A stretch of DNA of 64,000 nt from Clostridiales bacterium (GCA_004556965.1 SFFE01000002.1:1-64000); one strand, 5' to 3'. Numbered from the stretch's first letter, positions 34,636 through 40,829 are shown. Notes: generated by a model not told the origin, from the sequence alone. Numbers and translations: made by a program.

Positions 34636-34956
34636 TCAGGCGTCGCCGAGAATTTTTACCGCCGTGCCGTAGGCGACGATCTCAGCCGCGCCCTGCATGA
34701 GCGAGCTGCTGCCGTAGCGGACGTTGACGATGGCGTCGGCCTCCAGTTCCTCCGCCTGATCGACCATGCGCTTGGTGGCGATGGCGCGCGCCTCGTTGAG
34801 CATCTCGGTGTAGCCGACGATCTCACCGCCGACAAGCCCCTTGATACCAGCCATGAAGTCCTTGCCGAAGTTCTTGGAATACACCACCGTGCCCCGTACC
34901 AGACTGATGGCCTCGATTTTTTTGCCGGGAATGGAATCAATATTGAGCAGCTTCAT
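34636..34956 (-). CDS. YbjQ/UPF0145 family protein
   Basis: A 106-residue cytosolic protein of the YbjQ family, recognised by RGTVVYSKNFGKDFMAGIKGLVGGEIVGYTEMLNEARAIATKRM. Members form pentameric rings; a heavy-metal-binding role has been proposed but the function is unsettled. The ATG at 34956 has GGAGGAG just upstream. The start lies within the end of merR (20-nt overlap), so it is co-expressed from the MerR-type promoter and is the likely target gene of that regulator. Confidence 0.85.
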   Translation of the reverse strand: MKLLNIDSIPGKKIEAISLVRGTVVYSKNFGKDFMAGIKGLVGGEIVGYTEMLNEARAIATKRMVDQAEELEADAIVNVRYGSSSLMQGAAEIVAYGTAVKILGDA

Positions 34957-35578
34957 CTTCTTCTCCTCCTTCAATTTCCGTCAGCCGCGCCCGCACCGCG
35001 AGCACCAGCCCGAGGATAAGCCCCAAACAGACCGCTCCGGCGATCACCGCCACGGCCACAGGTACCTCGCCCGCCGCCGCGCCGACGGCCAGCAGCACGA
35101 TGACCGCCGCGAACAGCGCCATGAACAGTGCAGCCACCAAAACCGGCGCAGCTTTTTTCCGCTGCTTTTGGTCGCGGTTTGGGTCGGTGAGCTGCACGCC
35201 GCCCTGTTCCAGCGTGTCGAGCCGCTGTGTCCAGTCGGCCACGTCCAGCGTGTCCAGCTCCGCGCCGCTGTGCGCGAGCTGGGCGCACACCTCGCGCGTC
35301 TGCGTCAATGTGCGAGACTGCGCAGCGAGCGCGATCATGTGCCGCTGCATGCAGTCTGAGAGCGTAAGCTGGCCGCTTTGCAGACGGCGGATCTCGTCTA
35401 CCGGGATGCCGAGCCGGCGCAGCAGACGGATGGTGCGCAGCGCGCGCACGTCCGCGTCGGAGTAACTGCGGTAACCGTTGCCGTTTTCGCGGGCGGGGGT
35501 GAGCAGCCCCTCCTCCTCATAGTAGCGGATGCTCTTTTTGCTCACGCCGACAAGCCGCTCCACCTCGTTGATGCGCAT
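34937..35578 (-). CDS. MerR-family regulator with C-terminal membrane segments
   Basis: A 213-residue protein. Residues 1-70 are a MerR winged helix (INEVERLVGVSKKSIRYYEEEGLLTP, RTIRLLRRLGIPVDEI), followed by a coiled-coil region and, from about residue 148, two hydrophobic membrane segments instead of a ligand domain. The membrane tether suggests it senses an envelope signal. The ATG at 35578 is chosen over a GTG at 35587 because the latter overlaps the AAGGAGG site. Its promoter carries a classic MerR dyad, so it should be autoregulated. Confidence 0.85.
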   Translation of the reverse strand: MRINEVERLVGVSKKSIRYYEEEGLLTPARENGNGYRSYSDADVRALRTIRLLRRLGIPVDEIRRLQSGQLTLSDCMQRHMIALAAQSRTLTQTREVCAQLAHSGAELDTLDVADWTQRLDTLEQGGVQLTDPNRDQKQRKKAAPVLVAALFMALFAAVIVLLAVGAAAGEVPVAVAVIAGAVCLGLILGLVLAVRARLTEIEGGEEDEAAQY

Positions 35579-35599
35579 GTGCGTCACCTCCTTACCCGT

Positions 35600-35630
35600 A
35601 TTGTGGACCTTCCGGTTGGGGGAAGGTCAA
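35600..35630 (-). promoter_or_regulatory. MerR-type promoter with operator in a 19-bp spacer
   Basis: On the minus strand TTGACC (35625-35630), a 19-nt spacer and CACAAT (35600-35605). The dyad GACCTTCC (35606-35613) and GGAAGGTC (35621-35628) is perfect and spans the spacer, as in MerR-activated promoters, where the long spacer is corrected by DNA distortion. It lies directly before merR-ybjQ. Confidence 0.8.
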
Positions 35631-35636
35631 GTGTTT

Positions 35637-35826
35637 TTTTGCGAATTTTCTGATTTTTTCAGTTTCAGCATACCGCACAGCGCCGGTATGTGCAACGCTG
35701 AATTTCAATTTAAGGTTAACATAATTTTGTTACACATGGCATCTTTCGCCGAAACCGGACGGAATTTCCGTGCTTTTGGCTTGCATCTATTAACATAATC
35801 CACATTTTCAACAAACTTTTCCACAC
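35637..35826. other. AT-rich gene-free stretch upstream of the merR promoter
   Basis: About 190 nt, A+T-rich, no supported gene. It includes one TGTTACA heptamer (35728-35734) of the type found before tetR and the peptide units, and two TTAACATAAT-like words. No convincing promoter pair was found. Confidence 0.35.
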
Positions 35827-35962
35827 GTCAGAACGGACTCGTTTCATTCCGACGGCGCGCCTGCGCGCCGTCGGAATGGAACGAGTCCGTTCTTCCTTAT
35901 CGAACCGAACCCGCTGCGCTGGGCTTCGGTTCGAGGACGCGGGGAGCGTAACGCACCTGCCC
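35827..35962 (+). repeat. Multi-hairpin intergenic repeat with a 31-bp stem
   Basis: CGTCAGAACGG edge, then an almost perfect palindrome at 35830-35893: 31-nt arms with one wobble pair and a 2-nt loop. TTCTTCCTT follows, then the second hairpin CGAACCGAA/TTCGGTTCG, the linker GGACGCGGGG and a third small hairpin GCGTAACGC. This copy has no same-strand gene ending in front of it, unlike the others. Confidence 0.8.
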
Positions 35963-35964
35963 AT

Positions 35965-36014
35965 AGCCTTCCCCTTGAGGGGAAGGTGGCCGCCCGAAGG
36001 GCGGCCGGATGAGG
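35965..36014 (+). repeat. Two-hairpin intergenic repeat, second copy
   Basis: Hairpins CCTTCCCC/GGGGAAGG (35967-35986) and GGCCGCCC/GGGCGGCC (35988-36006), then GGATGAGG. It has the same order as the copy at 51-100 with compensating base changes, so pairing rather than sequence is conserved. It abuts the preceding repeat. Confidence 0.6.
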
Positions 36015-36105
36015 CGGCGTGAGGAGCCAACTGGGTACGCTCTACTCCTCCGTTCTTCCTTCATCCTCGGAGGGCGCGCGGGGCGAGGGATGCCTGACGG
36101 CAATG

Positions 36106-36145
36106 AAAAATCCACCGCAGACACACTTGTCTGCGGTGGATTTTT
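36106..36145. terminator. Bidirectional terminator downstream of tetR
   Basis: AAAAATCCACCGCAGACA (36106-36123) pairs with TGTCTGCGGTGGATTTTT (36128-36145), ending in T-runs on both strands. It should end tetR transcription. Confidence 0.85.
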
Positions 36146-36173
36146 CAGCGGTTTTGCGGGGACGGGAGCGTGT

Positions 36174-36737
36174 TTATACGGATTCGTCTGTGGACGTGCT
36201 CAACCCATCCAGAAGTTTCGGCAGTGCGCAGAGCGCAATGTCCAATGTGCGCATATAATCGGTGTCCATATTATTGTTGACCCAATTGACCAGCATTCCA
36301 AAAAGCATGTCCGTATACATGTGGATTACGGCGTCCAGATCCTCCTGCGCGATGTTGCGCTCCTGCGCATAGCGCGTGATGACGTTTTTTGCGTATTGAT
36401 AGTTTGCCTGCCAGGAGAAGCGCTCCAGCTCCTCCTTGCCGTAGCTGTGATACATGTTCAGAATGACCTGCCGGTCGCTTCCAAGGTATTCGGCCAACGC
36501 CAGAAAGCCCTTGCGCACCGTGTCGAAATTGGCACTGTCATCTATGAACGCCTGCATCCGCTGATGACACACATATTGCGTCAGATCGTACACGTCGGTA
36601 AAGTAATAATAGAAGGTTTTGCGGCTGCAGCCCACCATGTCGGTGATCATTTTGACGGTGATCCGGTCGATCGTATAGTCATTCAGCAGTTGGAGATAGG
36701 CATCGGCGATTGCTTTTCGGGTTCGGTTCTGCTTCAT
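36174..36737 (-). CDS. TetR-family transcriptional regulator
   Basis: A 187-residue repressor-like protein. The N-terminal helix-turn-helix is ITVKMITDMVGCSRKTFYYYFTDVYDLTQYV (about residues 24-54), typical of TetR. The ligand domain is all-helical and unassigned. GGAGG lies 8 nt before the ATG at 36737. It diverges from the tandem peptide units; TGTNACA words lie in the 240 nt between them (36809, 36844, 36854), so it may control those units and itself, but no direct evidence exists. Confidence 0.9.
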   Translation of the reverse strand: MKQNRTRKAIADAYLQLLNDYTIDRITVKMITDMVGCSRKTFYYYFTDVYDLTQYVCHQRMQAFIDDSANFDTVRKGFLALAEYLGSDRQVILNMYHSYGKEELERFSWQANYQYAKNVITRYAQERNIAQEDLDAVIHMYTDMLFGMLVNWVNNNMDTDYMRTLDIALCALPKLLDGLSTSTDESV

Positions 36738-36843
36738 CCTGCACGCCTCCGTTCATAGTGCGACAATTTATACAAAAAAGTGACAAGTTTCTTTTATTTT
36801 ATCCCATGTGTAACAAAAAATCATTACCCAATTACCAGTTGCA

Positions 36844-36864
36844 TGTAACAAAATGTGACATTTT
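36844..36864. promoter_or_regulatory. Candidate operator between tetR and peptide unit 1
   Basis: Two TGTNACA heptamers, TGTAACA (36844-36850) and TGTGACA (36854-36860), stand 10 bp apart on one face of the helix. The second is the centre of a perfect dyad AAATGT-G-ACATTT (36851-36863). A third heptamer lies at 36809. They lie 16-36 nt before the unit 1 promoter, a fit for a TetR-type site. Inferred only. Confidence 0.4.
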
Positions 36865-36879
36865 TTTCGGATGAGGGGG

Positions 36880-36908
36880 TTGCGAAAGAAAGCCAGATCT
36901 GGTAAAAT
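36880..36908 (+). promoter_or_regulatory. Promoter of peptide unit 1
   Basis: TTGCGA (36880-36885), 17 nt, TAAAAT (36903-36908). Sequence shared with unit 2 begins about 5 nt after the -10 box, close to the expected transcript start. Confidence 0.7.
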
Positions 36909-36912
36909 ACAG

Positions 36913-36979
36913 CCTGTAACCGGGAAACCGACAACCATCCGGCGCAAGCCGGAAATCTTCAGAAAGGGGTAGTTTCAAC
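36913..36979 (+). ncRNA. Structured 5' leader of peptide unit 1
   Basis: About 67 nt, matching the unit 2 leader at all but one position. It can form CGG-GAAA-CCG and UCCGGC-GCAA-GCCGGA, both with GNRA tetraloops, followed by the ribosome site AAAGGGG 10 nt before the ATG. I do not recognise it as a known riboswitch class. It may stabilise the message or control translation. Confidence 0.55.
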
Positions 36980-37099
36980 ATGAGTAATCTCGTATCTTGG
37001 GGTCTCAGCCTGGCATCCGATATCCTCGGCGTCTGCCACGAGCACAAGGCTCAGGCGATCGTTGATGCCATCAACAGCTACATTCCGACGACGCTGTAA
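36980..37099 (+). CDS. Small amphipathic peptide, unit 1 (39 residues)
   Basis: The 39-residue peptide starts MSNLVSWGLS and carries the core LASDILGVCHE followed by KAQAIVDAINS. It shares 23 of 38 aligned positions, including a single Cys in CHE, with the peptide of unit 2. No signal sequence or lipobox. Hydrophobic residues are spaced 3-4 apart, predicting one amphipathic helix with a slight negative charge. It has its own promoter, leader and terminator. I know no family for it; secreted toxin-like or signalling peptides, or a small membrane-surface protein, are possible. The conserved flanks and paralogue make a chance frame unlikely. Confidence 0.7.
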   Translation: MSNLVSWGLSLASDILGVCHEHKAQAIVDAINSYIPTTL

Positions 37100-37121
37100 G
37101 GCTCAAGTGAACCAATTGGCT

Positions 37122-37149
37122 GCTGCTGCCACGTGCTAATGGCGGCGGC
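37122..37149 (+). ncRNA. 3' stem-loop of peptide unit 1
   Basis: GCTGCTGCCA pairs with TGGCGGCGGC (10 bp, two wobbles) around the loop CGTGCTAA. Unit 2 has the same loop on a stem of different sequence. It lies between the peptide stop and the terminator. Confidence 0.5.
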
Positions 37150-37155
37150 GGCCGG

Positions 37156-37184
37156 AACCCCGGAGCTTCGGCTCCGGGGTTTTC
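37156..37184 (+). terminator. Terminator of peptide unit 1
   Basis: AACCCCGGAGC-TTCG-GCTCCGGGGTT followed by TTCT, an 11-bp stem with a stable UUCG loop. Identical to that of unit 2. Confidence 0.85.
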
Positions 37185-37256
37185 TCGTGCTCTGGTATGC
37201 TTGTTAAAATGCACATATTTTTATGACGAATCGTAACAAAATTGGAAACCTGCCCC

Positions 37257-37285
37257 TTGCTTTCAATGTCTTGATTTGTTATAAT
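37257..37285 (+). promoter_or_regulatory. Promoter of peptide unit 2
   Basis: TTGCTT (37257-37262), 17 nt, TATAAT (37280-37285). Stronger -10 box than unit 1. GTAACAAAAT lies at 37233-37242, 24 nt before the -35 box; in unit 1 the same word lies 35 nt before, one helical turn further. Confidence 0.75.
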
Positions 37286-37289
37286 AAAC

Positions 37290-37355
37290 CTGTAACCGGG
37301 AAACCGACAACCATCCGGCGTAAGCCGGAAATCTTCAGAAAGGGGTAGTTTCAAC
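37290..37355 (+). ncRNA. Structured 5' leader of peptide unit 2
   Basis: Nearly identical to the leader of unit 1; the visible change turns the hairpin loop GCAA into GTAA, which keeps the GNRA rule. Both hairpins and the AAAGGGG ribosome site are retained. The rest of the promoter region differs, so the leader itself appears to be under selection or recently duplicated. Confidence 0.55.
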
Positions 37356-37475
37356 ATGTTTAAGGCTTTTGCAGACTTTGGTCTGGGTCTGGCGTCCGAC
37401 ATCCTCGGTGCTTGCCATGAGGGAAAAGCTCAGGCAATCGTTGATGTGATCAACAGCGCGATCCAGGGCTTCTAA
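37356..37475 (+). CDS. Small amphipathic peptide, unit 2 (39 residues)
   Basis: The 39-residue peptide starts MFKAFADFGLG and continues LASDILGACHE, then KAQAIVDVINS and ends AIQGF. It is the paralogue of the unit 1 peptide, with differences concentrated at both ends. One Cys, no signal sequence, net slightly acidic, predicted amphipathic helix. Size and the MF..F/..GF ends recall phenol-soluble modulins, but I see no sequence relationship to them. AAAGGGG lies 10 nt before the ATG. It lies about 380 nt after its twin on the same strand, and both face the rplL gene. Confidence 0.7.
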   Translation: MFKAFADFGLGLASDILGACHEGKAQAIVDVINSAIQGF

Positions 37476-37515
37476 TCTTCGAGGATTAGGCATCTCTGAT
37501 TCCAGCAACTTATGA

Positions 37516-37544
37516 CCGCAGCGTCCGCGTGCTAAGGACTGCGG
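37516..37544 (+). ncRNA. 3' stem-loop of peptide unit 2
   Basis: CCGCAG and TCC pair with GGA and CTGCGG (9 bp with a 2-nt bulge) around the loop GCGTGCTAA. Loop conserved with unit 1, stem bases different: a covariation pattern. Confidence 0.5.
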
Positions 37545-37551
37545 CGGCCGG

Positions 37552-37582
37552 AACCCCGGAGCTTCGGCTCCGGGGTTTTCTT
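37552..37582 (+). terminator. Terminator of peptide unit 2
   Basis: AACCCCGGAGC-TTCG-GCTCCGGGGTT then TTCTTT. Same stem as unit 1. Confidence 0.85.
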
Positions 37583-37591
37583 TGCGCAATC

Positions 37592-37620
37592 AAAAAGCCA
37601 CGCACGGTAATGTGCGTGGC
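37592..37620 (-). terminator. Terminator of rplJ-rplL
   Basis: On the minus strand GCCACGCAC and GTGCGTGGC form a 9-bp stem followed by TTTTTG, 19 nt after the rplL stop. Confidence 0.85.
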
Positions 37621-37638
37621 TTTGCTTGTACAGAGAAC

Positions 37639-38016
37639 TTACTTGAGTTCGACGACAGCGCCGACAGCCTCGAGCTGCTTTTTGATTTCCTCAGCCTCGT
37701 CCTTGGAAACCTGCTCCTTGATGACGGCGGGGATGCCCTCGACCTTTGCCTTGGCCTCGGCCAGACCCAGACCGGTGATGCCGCGGACTTCCTTGATGAC
37801 CTTGATCTTCTGATCGCCGAAGCTGGTCATGACAACGTCAAACTCGGTCTTTTCCTCAACAGCGGCAGCAGCGCCGGCGCCGGCCGCAGGAGCGGCGACA
37901 GCAGCAGCGGCGGAAACGCCGAATGCATCTTCGATAGCGTGAACGAGCTCTGCAAGCTCCAGAACGGAGAGAGCCTTGATCTCTTCGATCATAGCGGTGA
38001 CTTTTTCGCTAGCCAT
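37639..38016 (-). CDS. rplL: Ribosomal protein L7/L12
   Basis: The stalk protein that recruits translation GTPases. The 125-residue protein has the N-terminal dimer domain, an Ala/Gly-rich hinge near residues 36-52, and the factor-binding domain KIKVIKEVRGITGLGLAEAKAKVEG. It lies 39 nt downstream of rplJ, its normal partner. The usual upstream neighbours rplA and rplK are absent here. Confidence 0.97.
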   Translation of the reverse strand: MASEKVTAMIEEIKALSVLELAELVHAIEDAFGVSAAAAVAAPAAGAGAAAAVEEKTEFDVVMTSFGDQKIKVIKEVRGITGLGLAEAKAKVEGIPAVIKEQVSKDEAEEIKKQLEAVGAVVELK

Positions 38017-38055
38017 TATAATTTTCCTCCTAAATGTTGAATTGAGTGGTGCGCC

Positions 38056-38604
38056 TTACTCGGCGGCGGGTTCTTCGGCAGCGGGTTCAGCTTCCGTTTC
38101 GACGGAGCCGCCCATCTGCTCGACGACCTGACCCAAAACGACGGCCAGGCTGGTGATGGGTGCGAGCATGGTGCCCAGCACCTTGGAGTACAGCGCATCC
38201 TTCGAGGAGAGCTGTGCGATCTCGGCGATCTCGGCCTCGGAGAGGACCTTGCCCTCCAGGAACGCGCCCTTGATGGTGAACTTGTCGTTCATCTTCGTGG
38301 ACGCCTCGTGGATGAGGCGGATCGGAACGATGGGGTCGGCGGTGCTGGTGGCGAGAGACGTGGTACCGTTGAGGATATCGTCCAGACCTTCCAGACCGAC
38401 CTTGTCGAGTGCGAAACGGACGAGGGTGTTCTTCACGACGGAGTACTCGACCTCGTTCTTGCGCAGATCGGAGCGCAGAGTGGTGTCTTCGGCGACGGTG
38501 ATGCCCTTGTAGTCGACGAACACGCCGGCGCTGGCGGTCTGCAGACGCTCGACGAGTGCGTCGACGATTGCCTGTTTCTCACTGAGAACTTTTGCGTTCG
38601 GCAT
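38056..38604 (-). CDS. rplJ: Ribosomal protein L10
   Basis: L10 anchors the L7/L12 stalk to 23S rRNA and represses its own mRNA through the leader. The 182-residue protein starts MPNAKVLSEKQAIVDALVERL with AGVFVDYKGITVAEDTTLRSDLR; the C-terminal tail is extended and Glu/Pro-rich (EPAAEEPAAE). A GGAGG site precedes the ATG at 38604. The operon rplJ-rplL has its own promoter and L10 leader, separated from ftsH by a terminator. Confidence 0.97.
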   Translation of the reverse strand: MPNAKVLSEKQAIVDALVERLQTASAGVFVDYKGITVAEDTTLRSDLRKNEVEYSVVKNTLVRFALDKVGLEGLDDILNGTTSLATSTADPIVPIRLIHEASTKMNDKFTIKGAFLEGKVLSEAEIAEIAQLSSKDALYSKVLGTMLAPITSLAVVLGQVVEQMGGSVETEAEPAAEEPAAE

Positions 38605-38749
38605 TTGTGTGTTTCACCTCCACAGGAAAGAGTAACACGCCCAAAAAAAATTTCCGCGGCAAAGCCCCGGAAACAGAAAGATAGTCATCAAATCCTGATG
38701 CATCCTCGGCAGGATTTCCGCTGAAAGCCACCTGCTGTCTTTGGAGCGC
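38605..38749 (-). ncRNA. Ribosomal protein L10 leader
   Basis: The untranslated leader between the promoter and rplJ contains elements typical of the L10 leader: AGACAGCAGGTGG early on, AATCCTGCCGAGG pairing with it, and GGGGCTTTGCC later. L10 (with L7/L12) binds this fold and represses the operon. Assigned from memory of the family; the kink-turn details were not modelled. Confidence 0.75.
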
Positions 38750-38755
38750 CCCAAT

Positions 38756-38784
38756 ATCATAGCAGTCTTGTCCGGCGGTGTCAA
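38756..38784 (-). promoter_or_regulatory. Promoter of rplJ-rplL
   Basis: On the minus strand TTGACA (38779-38784), 17 nt, TATGAT (38756-38761). It starts transcription about 145 nt before rplJ, matching the L10 leader length. Confidence 0.85.
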
Positions 38785-38844
38785 GCATTTTTTTGCGAGC
38801 ACGGCCTTGGTGGGGAATGCTCGCCGCATATATCGAGCTTTTTA

Positions 38845-38876
38845 AAAGGAAAATGGGGGAACAGTGCTGTTCCCCC
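38845..38876 (-). terminator. Terminator of ftsH
   Basis: On the minus strand GGGGGAACAG and CTGTTCCCCC form a 10-bp stem followed by ATTTTCCTTTT, 13 nt after the ftsH stop. Confidence 0.85.
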
Positions 38877-38889
38877 GTGTGTTTTTGCA

Positions 38890-40710
38890 TCATTCGCGCG
38901 CCAGAATCGCCATGAATTCCTCGCCGGTGATGGTCTCCTTTTCGTAAAGATACATGGACAGCTCATCGAGCTGGGCGCGGTTTTCCTCCAGAATTTTGCG
39001 CGCTTTTTCGTGCGCGGCCTTGATGATGGCGATGACCTTCCGGTCGATGGCGTTTTGCGTTTCGGCGGAGCAGGCGAGCGACGTGTCGCCGCCGAGATAC
39101 TGATTCTGCACGGTTTCCATGGCGATCATGTCGAATTCGTCGGTCATGCCGTAGCGCGTGACCATGGCACGGGCGAGCTTGGTGGCCTGCTCGATGTCGT
39201 TCGACGCGCCGGTGGTGATGCGGTGGAAGACGACCTCCTCCGCGGCGCGGCCGCCGGTGAGCGTGGCGATGCGGCTTTCGATCTCCTCGCGGGACATGAG
39301 ATTTTTGTCCGCCTGCTCGACCTGCATGGTGTATCCCAGCGCGCCGGAGGTGCGGGGGATGATGGTGATCTTCTGCACGGGTGCGGAGTTCGACTGTTTT
39401 GCAGCGACGAGCGCGTGGCCGATCTCGTGGTAGGCCACGGTGCGCTTTTCCTCGTCGGTGAGGATGGCATTTTTCTTTTGATAGCCCGCGATGACGACCT
39501 CGACGCTCTCCTCCAGATCGGCCTGCGTGACGATCTTGCGTCCGTTGCGCACGGCGCGCAGCGCGCCTTCGTTGATCATGTTGGCCAGCTCCGCGCCGGA
39601 AGCGCCGGCGGCCATGCGCGCGATGACCTTCAGATCCACGTCGTCGGAGAGGCGCACCTTGCGTGCGTGCACCTGCAAAATGGCGACGCGCCCCTGCAGA
39701 TCGGGCAGCTCCACGGGCACGCGGCGGTCAAACCGGCCGGGCCGCGTGAGCGCGGGGTCGAGCGTTTCAGGGCGGTTCGTCGCGGCGAGAATGATGACGC
39801 CGTTGTTGCCCTCAAAGCCGTCCATCTCCGTCAGAAGCTGGTTGAGCGTCTGCTCGCGCTCGTCGTTGCCGCCGAGCCCGCGGCCGTCGCGCTTCTGGCC
39901 GATGGCGTCGATCTCGTCGATGAACACGATGCACGGCGCTTTCTCCTTGGCCTGTTGGAACAGGTCGCGCACCTTGGATGCGCCCATGCCGACGAACATT
40001 TCCACGAATTCCGAGCCGGACATGGAGAAAAACGGCACGCCCGCCTCGCCGGCCACGGCCTTGGCCAGCATCGTCTTACCGGTACCCGGAGGGCCGACCA
40101 GCAGCACACCCTTGGGCATCGACGCGCCCACCTCGGCGTATTTCTGCGGGTTGTGCAGATAGTCCACGATCTCGGAAAGGTTTTCCTTCGCCTCGTCCTC
40201 GCCCGCCACATCGTCAAACCGGATGCCTTCCGACGAGGGGACGTAGACCTTGGCGTTGCTCTTGCCCATGCCGAACATCATGGAGTTTCCACCGCCGCCT
40301 GCGCGTTCCAGCAGCTTTTTGTACATGTATTGGCCAATGCCGATGAAGATCACCAGCGGCAGCAGCCACGTGAGCAGAAAGCTCAGCAGGGGAGACATCG
40401 TGGCCGGCGCTACTTTGGTGAACGCCGCGCCGGACGCATACAGGCGCTCGGTCAGACCGGGATCGTCCATTGCGCCGGTCTTGTAGATCTTCGAGCCGTC
40501 CTGATTGGTGAACAGGATTTCGTCGTCCTCAATTTCAACCTTGCCAATCTCCTGCCGCTCCGTCATGCCCATGAACGTGCCGTAGTCCACTTCTTCGACC
40601 CGGTGCTCGTTGATGAGCGGCATGGCCAGAAGATTGAACAGCAGCAGCACCGCGAGCACGATCGCGTAATAGAAGATCAGAGGCTTTTTCGGTTTCTTGA
40701 CCTCATGCAT
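38890..40710 (-). CDS. ftsH: ATP-dependent zinc metalloprotease FtsH
   Basis: A membrane-bound AAA+ protease that degrades misfolded membrane proteins and short-lived regulators. The 606-residue protein has membrane segments at about 11-30 and 107-128 around a small outer domain, Walker A GPPGTGKT at 206-213, Walker B CIVFIDEIDAIG, the second region of homology NRPETLDPALTRPGRFDR, and the zinc site HEIGH near residue 425. GAGGAG precedes the ATG. It is transcribed alone, from a promoter at 40747-40775. Confidence 0.97.
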   Translation of the reverse strand: MHEVKKPKKPLIFYYAIVLAVLLLFNLLAMPLINEHRVEEVDYGTFMGMTERQEIGKVEIEDDEILFTNQDGSKIYKTGAMDDPGLTERLYASGAAFTKVAPATMSPLLSFLLTWLLPLVIFIGIGQYMYKKLLERAGGGGNSMMFGMGKSNAKVYVPSSEGIRFDDVAGEDEAKENLSEIVDYLHNPQKYAEVGASMPKGVLLVGPPGTGKTMLAKAVAGEAGVPFFSMSGSEFVEMFVGMGASKVRDLFQQAKEKAPCIVFIDEIDAIGQKRDGRGLGGNDEREQTLNQLLTEMDGFEGNNGVIILAATNRPETLDPALTRPGRFDRRVPVELPDLQGRVAILQVHARKVRLSDDVDLKVIARMAAGASGAELANMINEGALRAVRNGRKIVTQADLEESVEVVIAGYQKKNAILTDEEKRTVAYHEIGHALVAAKQSNSAPVQKITIIPRTSGALGYTMQVEQADKNLMSREEIESRIATLTGGRAAEEVVFHRITTGASNDIEQATKLARAMVTRYGMTDEFDMIAMETVQNQYLGGDTSLACSAETQNAIDRKVIAIIKAAHEKARKILEENRAQLDELSMYLYEKETITGEEFMAILARE

Positions 40711-40746
40711 ATGTTACACTCCTCAGACAGAATTTTTCATGTTCTC

Positions 40747-40775
40747 ATCTTAATCAGCACATGTGTCGAAAACAA
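40747..40775 (-). promoter_or_regulatory. Promoter of ftsH
   Basis: On the minus strand TTGTTT (40770-40775), 17 nt, TAAGAT (40747-40752), about 40 nt before the start codon. No CIRCE-type heat-shock operator was seen beside it. Confidence 0.6.
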
Positions 40776-40796
40776 GAACAAAAATCGAAAAAAATG

Positions 40797-40829
40797 TAAA
40801 AAACACGGCGCCCGGACATCGGGCGCCGT
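40797..40829 (-). terminator. Terminator of the marR gene
   Basis: On the minus strand ACGGCGCCCG and CGGGCGCCGT form a stem followed by GTTTTTT. It separates marR from ftsH. Confidence 0.85.

Noticed and set aside
36913..36979. Known riboswitch in the peptide leader (c-di-GMP, THF, preQ1, fluoride)
   Set aside because: None of the conserved cores I know for these classes is present; only GNRA hairpins were found.
37356..37475. Phenol-soluble modulin identity for the small peptides
   Set aside because: Size and amphipathic character are similar, but no residue-level relationship is visible and the peptides carry a conserved Cys-His-Glu; kept only as an analogy.
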